From Epiperipatus broadwayi (taxonomy: Eukaryota > Onychophora > Udeonychophora > Euonychophora > Peripatidae), in the NCBI GenBank assembly GCA_028023455.1, contig JAQFVV010000276.1, positions 374,001 to 438,000 of the forward strand: a DNA stretch of 64,000 nucleotides, given 5' to 3'. Under the pieces are notes generated by a model. It saw only the letters and a list, made by a program, of their open reading frames with translations. It ran no database searches and had not been told where the DNA came from. Position 1 is the first letter of the stretch, and every line of letters starts with the position of its first letter. This document shows positions 1 to 13,764 of the stretch, piece after piece. The translations under genes were made by a program, and so were the position numbers.

Positions 1-2480
1 AGTATATTATTTTGAAGATCAATAGCTGTTTGAACAATTGTACTTTAGCATATATCGAGAGATATGCTTTTGATAGAGAAGTAGTGACCCATTCTGCTTT
101 ATCTTTTAACTTGTTTTGTATCTTGTGTTTCATTGTGTTTATCTCTATATAAAGGGGAAAGCTGAAAAATACTGATGGTTTGCCTTGGAAAATTTGTGTG
201 CATGGCTTACTTGTGTAGAATTACCAGGAGGCAGTCTTATTCTGATTAAATTTGAGGTGGTGTGATGATTCATAGTATTGAAGCATTTTGTGTAGCATTG
301 GTATCTGCTTTCTAGAAGAAAGAAATAATATATTATCTATATACACAATGCAAGTTATATGTTGTGATGTGTCTGGTATCTGGATGCCTTTGATATTTTG
401 TTGGATTTTAAGTATGAGTGGTTTGATGTAAACGGTAAATATTAGTGAGTTGAGTGGTGAACCTTAGGATATGGATTGTGTGGGGATAAATGATGGAGAA
501 TTTTTGTCATTGAGTGTGATATGGATTTTACACTTAGGAGTAGGTTAGTGAGCAGATATAGATGAGTGTATAAGATTATGATGTCAACCAACCGATTGAT
601 TAATGTATTAATGTCAACTGAATTGAAAGCTGCTTCTATGTCAAGTTGAACTGCAATTGTTTGTGTACTTTTTTCAGTTCTGAACTGAGTGCAGGACTGT
701 TTTGAAGATCATAACAGCTTGTGCAGTAGATGATTGCATCTTTGAAAACTGGATATTTGAAATTAGTAGTGGAATGTATGTCTGTATGTGATTCTTGAGT
801 CCTGTTTCAATTATTTTATTAGTAAGTGGTCCTGCTGAGATGGGATGAAAGTTGGAGAGTGTTGATATAGAGGCTTGTTTTTTGTTGAAGGGACTATTGC
901 AATTGGGTATCAAACCCTGGATGTCATGTAGCTTCTGTCATAAATGATTTTCAATGTCACACAAGTATTGGGAAGTGAACTGGATGAGATATGCAAGGAC
1001 AAATTTTGGGGTGTTATGTGTTCCTGGGTGACATGTATTAGGTATTGTTCTCAGTTTAGCTCCAACTTCTGTGATGTTGAATGAAATGTTTGTTTTTGGT
1101 TTTCCAAAAAATCAGAAAAAGGTTTGACTAGGTGGTAGTTTTTGCTGTTTTTGTTTGAAATGGTAGTAGATTGTTTTTTAACATGTTATTTCCTGCATAA
1201 GTCATCCTTTCATCTGTAAATGTCATTGGCACTCTGACAGTACATTGATAATCCAAGGCCCAGTAAATGTAATTTCTTGTTCATGTATGTTTTTGGATGA
1301 GGTACATGTCACTTTTTTATATTGCCATGTAGTTCTTGAGATTGTTACAGATATTGTTGTATACTAGAGAAAGCTTGCATACATTTTGTTGGCTAGTATG
1401 TGTTGGATATAGCACTGTAATTCATCTGTGTATTTCATCAGCCAGTGCTAGTAGTCTGGATGTTGGGGGAGGGGAATTTGCATGTAACATGATCTATGTT
1501 GAATGATAAAATGTTTATGAATGACACATATCTTTGGATCAGGCTAAGTTGCATATTTTTTAATTTTGTATAGCATTATATATGTCTCTAGAAAAATAAA
1601 TTCTGAGGTGACAGTTGGAAGTAGTATTCTAATTTCTTTCCAATGTGTAAGTGAAGCTGTCTGAATTTTTTCAGGTTAATCAACATGGTTTGTGCAGATT
1701 GATCAGAGAAAAAAGATAGATTGATGTTTAGCATAGGTCAGTAAAAACACAGATCAATTCTTGACCATTGTAAAAAGTAATTGCATCACTTGTCAGAAAA
1801 CCCTTAGCACTCATAAGTGGTATCAATATTTGATGTAGCCACTTTGATATAAAATCTTGATATTTTATATTAAAATCCCTGATTAGTATTGTTGGATGTG
1901 AACAAGTATCAAGCAATGAGTTTACATTTATAGTAATGTTTGATACAATTGTAGAATCAGGTGGAATATACACAAATGTAATGTTTAGTGTGGTGATTTG
2001 ATGAATAACAGTTACTATTAGCAGATTTGCATCTATGTATATGATTTTAAATTACTCAAATGGCCAATCTAGGTAAGATTATGAGTCTCTGGAGCATGTA
2101 CAGTAACCTTCCATAATTAGTTGTACTGAGGGCTCAATTTGTGAAATACTATAGATTTTAGTTTCTAGAAGTCCTAGTATATGAGATTGTGTAATCTTTA
2201 TCCATTGTTTTAGTTGGTGTATTTTTGTGATTAAATTAAGCCCTCTAATATTAAATGCTGTTATTTTTAATTTCATTAGTGTGATCAGCTTTGAGTTGGG
2301 TTTGCACCATGTTTTAATATCTGTGAAGCTTATGTGTGTACTGTAGATGTTTTGAGCATTTATCAATCTTTATTATAATCAAACTCCATACGTATGAAGT
2401 CATCCATCAAGTGGTCAATCATTTCTGTAGAGTATTATTTCTATCTGTTTGGCTCTTTTAGATTGTTTATTTTTTTTTGG
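1..2480 (-). mobile_element. Degenerate LINE (non-LTR retrotransposon), endonuclease and RT remnants
   Basis: Read on the minus strand this is a decayed non-LTR retrotransposon. Near 2.2-2.3 kb a frame contains ITAFNIRGLN and HILGLLETKI, the opening of an APE-type endonuclease (N-[IC]-RGL then ..LETK). Near 1.86-1.97 kb another frame gives YIPPDSTIV and ILIRDFNIKY, matching the endonuclease block that normally reads GDFN. At 674-913 the frame FHPISAGPLTNKIIE...QSSTAQAV resembles the RT fingers (F-RPIS ... K-II ... STxxA). At about 610-650 QLDIEAAFNSVD is RT motif A. At about 340-360 VYIDNILFL stands where the YADD box should be. Frames are interrupted by stops and shifts, so no intact ORF remains. 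Both edges are uncertain; the element probably continues left of the window. Clade not assigned. Confidence 0.75.
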
Positions 2481-2639
2481 ACAACCAGGTCATCTTTTGA
2501 TTTCTGTTGAAGTTGCTTTTATGATAGGGAGGCATTAAATTAGTGACTCCATGATTTTTGGAGACATTTTGTTTATTGTTTATTATCATTGTTGTTGTTC
2601 TACTACTATTATATGTATATATGTTCATTAGAGGGGGCT

Positions 2640-3440
2640 TACCAATAGCTCCAATCAAGTTTTTATATGAGAGATGCAAAAAGTAAAATGAAAATGTTTG
2701 GTAGGTTGCAGTTTATGGTTAATAAAAGAATAGCCGAAATAGTGTTTACTTGTGTTATGAGTAAAGGACAGGTAACAAGATGGGTGAGAAAGGTAATGCG
2801 GTATGCAAAATATTTGGATAAAGAATTTATATCAGTATACTTGTATCAATTGTGTTAGGAGGATTGTTGAGTGTTATAGTGGTAAGGAATGGGATAAAAC
2901 AATAGAATCATTAATAAAAATAGGGAATTGGAGAGATTGAGAACTAGTATGGAGGCTAAGAAGAGTTTAAATATATATAGAAGTAAATTAAACATTGGAT
3001 GCAAGTTAATTTATGATAATAGTAAGGAAAGTAGTTTATTGTTTAAGGCTCCAATGGGATCTTTAGCAACAAGAGAATATACATATAAATGAAAAACTAT
3101 GGGTGATTTAGTGTGCAAATTGTGTAAGGAAGGTATAGAAAATATTAGGCATCTGTTGATTGAATGTAAATGCTTAAAAGCAGAAAGGGTACATATAAGA
3201 AAGTGAGCTATTGGTTTTTATGCTGGGGTTGTGAAAAGATAAGGGGTATTTAGATATAAAGGCCATAGAGTTGACAAAGATTATATTGTGGAAATGGGAT
3301 GGGGCAGAATATGGGAAGACTTAGAGTGGGGAATAGAAAATAAAGTGGTTAACAGGTTTATCTAGGCATAATTGCTGAGATATTCTTGACTTCATTTAAA
3401 GAAAAGCCAAAATATATCACATCACATCAGCTTTAATGAC
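2640..3440 (+). mobile_element. 5'-truncated LINE 3' fragment, same family as 8.35-11.2 kb
   Basis: The plus strand encodes broken pieces of the C-terminal part of a LINE polyprotein: MRDAKSKMKMFGRLQFM, then RELERLRTSMEAKKSLNIY, then a zinc-knuckle-like CKLCKEGIENIRHLLIECKC (CxxC...H...C). The same pieces occur in the same order on the minus strand at 8.4-9.27 kb, so the two are copies of one family. Stops interrupt all frames. The 3' end is near 3420, where the sequence reads ATCACATCACATCA; the other copy ends with the same motif (inverted) at about 8362-8375. Nothing upstream of the C-terminal region is present, as expected for 5' truncation during target-primed reverse transcription. Confidence 0.75.
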
Positions 3441-3879
3441 AAATGGCTACTAGAAGCCATCCAAAAACATGCATTGCTAAAGAGTTATGATACAATCTCC
3501 ATTTATTGGTTTGTTTGTTTGTATGCAATTGTAAACATTTTTATATTTAATTATAATGAAATTTTAAAATCAAGGTCTTGTGAATCTACATTTAATATAA
3601 TTTGTTGAAAATTGGTACATTTTTTCAAAATCACTATCAATGTGATATGGCACTATATTATGGGTAAGTGATCTAATTTCTTAGATATGAGCTACTTGGT
3701 CAGAGGAAATTTTGAATATTTTGACATCAAATTTAAGAGTCATTTTTAAAAATCCAATATGTTTTAAGTAATACACATGATTTTTGGGAATTTTAATTGA
3801 AATCTTGATTTCAATTAAAATAAAATAAAGTTAGTTTGCAATATAGTATAATTAAGAACTTTAAAAAAAAGAATTTTGA

Positions 3880-4307
3880 AGAAAAAGAAAAAATGGCAAA
3901 TCCTTTTTAACAGAATGAAGGTCTTTATAATTTAAGTTATTTATTGATTTATATATACATATATAATTATGTACACATACTAAATAAGATACATATGTAA
4001 AGAATATTCACTTATTATAGAAATATATAGTGTTATATATATAAACTATAAAAGTCAAATCAATTTAAAGAAAAGTGATACATGTAAAGTGAAGTTCATT
4101 TACAATATATAGTTTTAGTAAGCATTTTTTTTAAAAAAAATTAATCAAAAGCAGAAATGTCAAATACTTTTCACTTAAAATGATATTTTTTATATTTTAA
4201 GTCCTTAATGAGTTATTTATACATATACATAATTATATACACATGCCAAAACCAAATATGATATATACATAAGAGGCATACACATTAACTTATTTCAGAG
4301 ATATCTA

Positions 4308-4312
<5 letters not shown>
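3880..4312. repeat. Diverged tandem duplication, unit about 270 bp
   Basis: The segment 3880-4035 and the segment 4155-4312 align along their whole length: both run from AAATG(T/G)CAAAT through a TTATTTAT(A/T)-ACATATA-TAATTAT(G/A)TACACAT block to a closing ATAT(A/C)TAGTG(T/A)TATATA. They differ at many positions, so the duplication is old. No coding content. Confidence 0.6.
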
Positions 4313-4342
<30 letters not shown>

Positions 4343-4354
4343 TAGATATCTCTG

Positions 4355-4358
<4 letters not shown>
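4292..4358. repeat. Palindrome with (TA)n loop
   Basis: ATTTCAGAGATATCTAGT (4292-4309) and its reverse complement ACTAGATATCTCTGAAAT (4341-4358) flank a (TA)n tract, giving an 18-bp perfect hairpin arm. A further (TA)n follows to about 4391. Confidence 0.85.
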
Positions 4359-4396
<38 letters not shown>

Positions 4397-4520
4397 CAAG
4401 ATGATTTAAAATAAAATACAGTTTTACATTTTTATTTAGTGTGACAATACTAAAAAGTTTAAAATAAATTAATAATACTTTTTTATAATAAATGCTTTTA
4501 TTCACCATGCACACCTCACA

Positions 4521-4681
4521 ATTGGGGATTATAGATTTAACTCAAAATAAAAAGTATGGAAAAGAGTCCATAAATTAATTGAGTCAATCATCTACTTTTC
4601 ATAACAATGCTTTGACTTAATTAATTTCTGAACACTCCTTTTCCATTATATTTTATTTCAAGTTAAATCTAAAAACCTGAA
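4521..4681. repeat. Imperfect inverted repeat, arms about 55-70 bp
   Basis: The left arm (core 4534-4587, GATTTAACTCAAAATAAAAA...) is complementary to the right arm (4612-4669, ...TTTCAAGTTAAATC) with scattered mismatches and a spacer of about 24 bp. Weaker pairing continues outward to 4521 and 4681. It is a small fold-back element or inverted duplication and has no ORF. Confidence 0.75.
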
Positions 4682-5658
4682 TTATGGTTGAAGAAACTTT
4701 TTTTTTTATTTAAGTGCAAGGTATATACAAGCATTATTAAAGACATCAATGTTTATAGTACTTCTACAGAATTTTTTATAACATTCATTGATGAGACGAC
4801 TCAGTGTTTTAGACCCATGGATTATAGATCAATTTTCTTACTACCAATCTTAGAATCTCCCCCCAAAAATAAATAAACCATTCAATCGTTTTATTTTCTA
4901 TTATGCTTACATATGGATGTAACAAAAGACTTAGAAAAACAACATGTGAGAAGAATAAAAAAGATTTTTTTTTAAAATTCTAAATGTAGAAATTATGAGT
5001 CGCAAAAATGGATTAAATTTATAAAAAATTTCCTTCTGCCATTCATCAAGAATGTTTGAAAATATTAGTGATGATGATGTTGGTGAAAGTTAAATAAAAG
5101 TTTAATAAAATTGCAAAAATTAAATAAATAAGCACGTTTCTATTTTATAAAATTAGACATTTTTAATAAAACAAAGTTTATGTTTTTAACAAAAAAATTG
5201 CCACTTTTACTTTCACTCATTAAATAAATGAAAGACAAGTATATATATATATATATAACCATTTTTTTTATGTTTTACATTCATTTATAAATTAAATATA
5301 AATGGAAAAGTGAATAAAGTTATTGAATTGTATTCATTGCATAATTTCTGATATCCGTTTTTTTCCCCTCTAGTATATTCTCTTTCATTTTTTGAATAAC
5401 TTGTCTTTTCAATCCATCAAAATTATAAAGGACAAACCACGATTTGGATAACAATGTTACTTCGTCTAAATAGTATGAAACCTGATCCTTAAAAAAATTA
5501 GTGACATAAATTTTGAAAACAAACTTAAACTTAATAGAATTAAGTAAATATCAGGAATATCACTAAGTAATAATAGTATATAAAAATATTTATTATATCA
5601 AAACATCAATTATTCTGTCTCCACTTAACGCTTTATTTTTGGCAGTATCTAAGTCATT

Positions 5659-8349
<2,691 letters not shown>

Positions 8350-10613
8350 TAAGATAAATTGATGTGATGTGATGCACTGTGGCTTCTTCTTATATGGAGT
8401 CAGGAATCTCTCAGCAACTATGCCCAAAGAAACATGTTAGCCATTTTACCTCCCCTTTCCATTCCTCACCTTAAATTTTCTCATAATCTGCTCCATCCCA
8501 TTTCCACAACATAATCTTTGCCAACTCCATGACCTTTTATATTGAAACCCCCTTATCTTTTTTCAAACCCAGCATAAAAACCAATAACCTACTTTCTGTA
8601 TAATCATATTGTTCGTATTTATTCTTCTATAACTTCATTATTTGTACCTTTTTTGCTTCCAAGCATTTACATTGAATTAACAGATGCCTAATATTTTCTA
8701 TGCCTTCCTTACACAACTTGCAGACTAAATCACATGTATTTTTCCATTTATGTGTATATTCTCTTGTTGCTAAAGATCCCATTCAAACCTTAAACAATAA
8801 ACTACTTTCCTTACTATTATCATAAATTAATTGGCAAGCAACGTTCCATTTACTTCTATATATATATTTAAATTCTTTTTACTCTCCATACTAGTTCTAC
8901 ATCTCTCCAACTCCCTGTTCCTTATTAATGCATCTATTCTTCTATCCCATTCCTTAACATTATAACACTCAACAATCCTCCTAACACAATCATCCCTTCT
9001 TTTGTACAAATATACCCGAGATAAATTCTTTATCCAAATCTTCTGCATATCACATTACCTTTCTCATCCATCTTGTTGCCTGATCTTTACTTGTAACCCA
9101 ATTAAATACTATTTTGTCTAGTATTTTATTATCCATAAACTGCAATCTACTGAAAATTTTCATTTTGCTTTTTGCATCTCTCATATAAAAACTTAAGCAT
9201 CGCATTTCTCCTTGAATTGCTTCTTTTGCTGTCCACACATCTGCATCTAATGCATCTTTTCCCATTTCCTATTGTACTTTTTTAAGTAATATAATATGCC
9301 TTTACTAACACACAATGCATCATTGACGTATGTTAACCCTGCTACTGCAACTCCTTTCCATACAATACTAGCTACATCCTATTTATTATATGAAAATACT
9401 GTTAATTTCTTTATCAATACCATTCTTTTCTTTGCTTCATTTATCATTTTTTTCTCCCATTCATTTCAAGAAAATTTTTTGAATACTTAATATGATTCCC
9501 AAATAACTATATCTATTCACCACACTTAACTTTATATCCCCCAATAAAAATTCTATGTCTTCTCTTTTTCCATTATTAACCATTATTATATTCTATTTTT
9601 CTTCACTAAATTTAACCCTATCTCTTTACCCATCCTTGCACATTTCCTCAGCGTAACTTTTATATCTTCTCTTCTTTCAGCACACAAAAAAACATCATCT
9701 GCAAAAAAGTTCTGACAGAGTATATACTCCCTTGCCACCTATTAACGGTATCTCTATCCCTCTTCCTAGTCTTTCTATTGCTCTCTCCATCCCATTCAAA
9801 TACAACAAAAACAAAATAGGTGATATAGGGCATCCTTTCCTTAGTTCCACCCCATTTTTAACTTTCACTGATTCTATATCCCCTAATTGATTTGTATAAT
9901 AATTATTTTTATATAATCTCTTAATAATATCCACTAAGGTTTCATCCCTTCCCAAATTTGTTAAACTTACCCATAATCTATTTCTATTTCCTCCATCATA
10001 TGCCTTCTCTATATCTATAAAACTCATATATAAATATGTACCTGAATTCCTACTCATATTCATAAGTTATGTAACTACAAATAAACTATCTTCTATATGC
10101 CTATCTGATCTAAAACCTCCTTGCATTTCCCCCACTACACTATTTTCTTTCATTCATTTTGCAACTCTTTCCATTACCATATATGAAAAAACTTTATATA
10201 TAACTGATGTTACCTTTATCAGTCTATAATTATTTAACTTTATATGATCCTTACCCTTTCCTTTAAATAATAATCTTACTCTTGTATTACTCCAACTATC
10301 CAGAAAAACTCTCTTCTGTGCTATCTTATTAAAACATGATAATAGCTTTACTTTTGACATATGCCCTAAACTCATTACCATTTCACCTGTTCATCCACAT
10401 AAACCTCTTGCCTTTCCACTTTTCAATTTTTTTTCTGCCTCATTCAGTTCATTTTCTGTAAAACCCTAATATTCCCATTACTATTTGCTTTCATATTTTC
10501 TATCTCTTTGTCCTTCATATCTCACATCTTTTCTATATCCATTACATAACTATTCAAGATTCTCTCTAATTCTTTCTAGAGCTACACTCTATTCCCTCAT
10601 CATCTAGTAATAC

Positions 10614-10673
<60 letters not shown>

Positions 10674-11180
10674 CCCTACATTTCTCATTTTAATGTAATT
10701 TCAAAATTTTTTACTCCCATCTTTGTCACTTTTATTAATATCCTCCAACAATTTACTATTCAATCTGATTCTTTCTCTCTCCTTTTAGCATTAATATCTT
10801 TTACACTTTCTTTGTTTTTAATAGCACATTTATATTCTCTGCATGCTTTTTTCCTCTCTTTTACACTTTTACTATCATTTTTATTACTTTTATTCTTCTG
10901 AATATTCCCACCTAAAACTCTATTTGCCACTTTTTCTATTTCATCACACCAGTCCTTATGCTCATCCACAACCAACTCTTCCATAGTTTCTTCAACTTGT
11001 ATTTTCTACTCCTCCAACTCATTCTTACCATTCACTCTTCATCCACACCTTTCACTATTGTTTTTACTTTATTTTTATTCTCCATCACATTACTAACCAT
11101 TTTGATTACAAAGAAATTATGATTACCATCTATTTCATGTTCAGCCATATATTGGGAAATTTTGTTAACTTTTTTAATCT
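8350..11180 (-). mobile_element. Long degenerate LINE copy (endonuclease end, RT, zinc-knuckle)
   Basis: On the minus strand, from 5' to 3': an endonuclease C-terminal remnant near 11.1 kb (GNHNFFVIKMVS, where SDHN is expected); a basic linker at 10760-10984; RT fingers at 10154-10381 (LLFKGKGKDHIKLNNYRLIK...YKVF); RT motif A at about 10000 (SFIDIEKAYD); motif B at about 9830 (GVELRKGCPISPILFLLYL); and the catalytic FADD at 9694-9705, followed by VFLCAERREDIK. The thumb and C-terminal domains at 9265-8827 and a CKLCKEGIENIRHLL zinc knuckle near 8.7 kb follow. The 3' end, at about 8362, carries a GATGTGATGTGATG tail (plus-strand reading). Frameshifts and stops separate the blocks, so it is dead. 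It shares its 3' third with the plus-strand fragment at 2640-3440. Confidence 0.85.
10616..10670. repeat. (TC)n microsatellite inside the LINE
   Basis: About 27 uninterrupted TC units followed by CCCCCC. It lies between the RT fingers and the upstream linker of the LINE and breaks its reading frame. Confidence 0.95.
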
Positions 11181-11549
11181 ATTAATTCACCTATATTTTA
11201 TTCTGATATTTTAATTCCAAAAAAATTCCAAAGATGTCAGGATAATTGGAAATGATGCAAGTTTAAATATTCTTAAACTCCACATGGTCTTTTATTATTC
11301 TTGGATTTCATAAATTTTGCATGAGATTATTCTGAGAAAATATTTTAAAAGGCTAAAAATGTAATCTTTTTTTTTTGCAAAGTTTGTTAAGATTCATGAT
11401 TATTTTCGCACAATAATTATGTAGTAATTATTAAAAATCAAGCACATATATTGTTACATGTTTATTTTATATTTTATTTTTAAAAATAAAAGATTGTATT
11501 TTTCAGTATAATATAAAAACAATGCAAATTACAGGTAAACCAATTACAA
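11181..11549. other. AT-rich spacer
   Basis: Nothing is recognised between the LINE 5' edge and the PLE-associated palindrome. Confidence 0.5.
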
Positions 11550-11890
11550 TTTGTTTGCACAGAAGCAAAACACTCCATAGAGTAATACCACTCAGTGCAG
11601 GCCAGTGTAATCAATGGATGCAGGAAGAATTGTGCATAAAATCCCTAACTAGTGTGTACTCATCTAATATCAAAACATGTTTCTAGCCAGTGGCTTTCAT
11701 TTGTGAGGAGTCTTGAATCTGAGAGGTCCTCACTGATGAAAGCTACAAGCTAAAAACTTGTCTGGGGATATTGAATGAGTATACATGTGTTAGGGATTTT
11801 ATGCACAAACTTTCCTGTATTCATTGATTACTCTGGCTTGCACTGAGTGGTGCTACTATATGAACAGTTTTGCCTCTATTTAAACAGTTT
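11550..11890. repeat. PLE-associated palindrome, arms about 160 bp
   Basis: The left half (from about 11560) and the right half (to about 11880) are reverse complements with roughly one mismatch every 6-10 bases. Examples are AATACCACTCAGTGCAGGCC against GGCTTGCACTGAGTGGTGCT, and TGTGCATAAAATCCCTAAC against GTTAGGGATTTTATGCACA. The centre is near 11718 (GAGGAGTC...GGTCCTC). The outer right end (ACAGTTTTGCCTCTATT, then ATGATCATGTAATGTTTAG) matches sequence at 55.67-55.74 kb that adjoins another PLE remnant, so the palindrome is read as an inverted pair of PLE terminal regions. Confidence 0.85.
11673..11763. ncRNA. Pair of decayed hammerhead-ribozyme-like cores, head to head
   Basis: On the plus strand at 11733-11757: CTGATGA, A, AGCT, ACA, AGCT, A, AAAA, C. 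This is the hammerhead layout CUGANGA / stem II / GAAA, but with G12 changed to A. On the minus strand of the left arm (about 11679-11707): CAAATGA, A, AGCC, ACT, GGCT, A, GAAA, C, where the GAAA box is intact but CTGATGA is damaged. Stem II differs between arms by a compensatory change (U-A against C-G), which supports a once-selected stem. Hammerheads are established in Penelope-like elements. Stems I and III were not resolved, and neither copy is expected to be active. Confidence 0.45.
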
Positions 11891-12399
11891 GTGTTAGCAT
11901 AAAAAATGATGATCATGTAATGTTTAGTTGTTTAATACAATCTGTTTGACATTACATCATCACTGATAGTCTTTTAGAATATATTGCAACATTGAAAATC
12001 CTTTAAGGTATTATTTGAAGGATTTATCAGGTAGTAATATTTATCCATTTAAATTTTAAAAACAAATATCAAATAAAAAAGATTTTGTTTATTTTCTAAA
12101 ATTTCTCTGCTCTTTCTGATTTCTGACTGATGAAATGTTCTTTGATTTCGTTATGATCTATCTTTTATCATATTAGCAAAATTCAAATGTAATTTTTGTT
12201 AGAATCGATTTCATTTCTAAACAAGAACATACATCAAATAAAATAAATTGTATTATATTCTGAATAATTCTATAGCTGTGCTTTGCATACATGTAATGAA
12301 GTTATAAAATTGTGGTACTTAATAAACTTAATTAATAAACTGAGCACTTTCATGAAATATTTGTTCCTATAATCATAGCTTGATGTTAATTGCAAAAGT
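11891..12399. other. Probable PLE 3' untranslated region
   Basis: AT-rich sequence between the palindrome and the PLE coding remnant. The start (GATGATCATGTAATGTTTAG) is shared with 55.71-55.74 kb, supporting membership of the same element family. No ORF. Confidence 0.4.
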
Positions 12400-13290
12400 T
12401 TGTGGAGGAGCTTTATGCAAATGACTGTAAATTGGCTAAAGCATCCATTTCTTTAAAATTTCAAAGCAAACCACTCTTTTTATTGCTATTGGATTGCTTG
12501 TTATATAGAAAGCTTCTTTGACTTTGTGTTTTGAATCACTTCTTTCAGGGCAGATCATTTTGGAAGTTGTTGATTGAAAAGTGTATCAGTGTTTTTTTTT
12601 TGTGTTCTGCAAATACAGAGCTTCCTTCTTTCTTAATTTTAGTTCAATTATATAGGTATCTGTGCTGAGAAACCCTACTGTTAATGCTAGTCTTAGTTTC
12701 TCCATAATAGATTGCATGGCAGTTATTATCAAGGCAAGTAATTTTATATATGATGTGGAGGGTCAGTTGGGTGGGGGGGGATTTTATCTTTTATATTTTT
12801 AATTAATCTATTTGTGGATGGGGGTGAGTGACAGCCTATTCCATAGTTTATGGATAGTTTTATACTAAGTTATTTGGCTATGGAACTGATATAAGGGAGT
12901 AGCTTTTGTAGTTTCTTTTATTTCATTTGGGTATAATTTATTTTGTGGGAAAATTGATTTTTCTGTTAATGGTTGCTAGTTTGTGTCCCATACTTTGTAA
13001 GTCTGCTGTGTAATGAATCAGGTTATTTCACCTGTTTGCTTCATATTTACATAGTTTATGATTCCTGAATAGAAATGATGACAAGGCTGTGAGTTTGTGG
13101 GCTTGGGGTGCATTAGAGCTAGGATGTGTGAGGCCTCTTACTTCAACTGGTTTTACTATCATTTGATAGTCCAAATTTTTTGTTTCTGTGGACTTTATTA
13201 TTGAGGTATTTCACTTCATGGATTTGGTTTTCCAATGTGGTGTTGAGTGTGAGTTTTGTTATATTTTGGAGAATATTAAAGTTGAAAGTT
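12400..13290 (-). mobile_element. Penelope-like element remnant: RT C-terminus and GIY-YIG endonuclease
   Basis: Minus-strand conceptual translation, with frameshifts, gives in order: SSFLFRNHKLCKYEANR (RT thumb region; compare FLFRNEKLCCYQ in the PLE at 17.5 kb); LPYISSIAK...SPPSTNRLIKNIKDKIPP (the PLE linker that normally reads LPYI...RPPNKI...KDKIP); TCLDNNCHAIYYGETKTSIN (GIY-YIG core, IxC..C..IYYGET, about 12.66-12.75 kb); SRVSQHR; then FAEHKK...HKVKEAFYI (C-terminal GIY-YIG helix). This order is diagnostic of Penelope-like elements. RT catalytic motifs are absent from the recognisable part. The element is inactive. Confidence 0.75.
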
Positions 13291-13701
13291 TATAGCCAGA
13301 GCAAATAATTAAAACAGGCATATTGCAAGAGGATTAATTATTTATTTGTCTATCTATCTATATAGACATTTGTAAATATTGAAATATAACATTTCTTTCA
13401 TGTCATAATTTAAATAAAATTTTAGGAACAATATGGTCAGGTAATAATCATCTAAAACTAATAATGAAAACCTCACCATCAAGTAATAACATTTGTCTTA
13501 TCTCTATAAAACCAAAAATAAAATTGGTTTAGCTTATTATTTTAGCTGATATCACAATTGTAACCTAAAGTTTTATATTAAAAATAAATCCAGTTTTTAT
13601 TAATGTTGGTTAATTAACTGTTGATTATTTGAAATTTTATTTAAAATTCAATATAAAATAAAAATTATTATATTTTAATGTTTACATTCAAATGTTGATA
13701 A

Positions 13702-13762
<61 letters not shown>
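13291..13762. other. AT-rich spacer ending in (TA)n
   Basis: No coding content. It ends in a (TA)n microsatellite at about 13706-13761 that directly abuts the fold-back at 13763-14520. Confidence 0.6.

Positions 13763-13764
<2 letters not shown>

Larger units (their letters stand above)
3441..5655. other. AT-rich non-coding stretch
   Basis: No coding region was recognised. The stretch holds a diverged tandem duplication (about 3880-4312), a (TA)n hairpin (4292-4358) and a fold-back (4521-4681), each listed separately. The remainder is A/T-rich with short homopolymers. Short open frames at 4305-4514 and 4688-4876 are low-complexity or unrecognisable. Confidence 0.6.
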
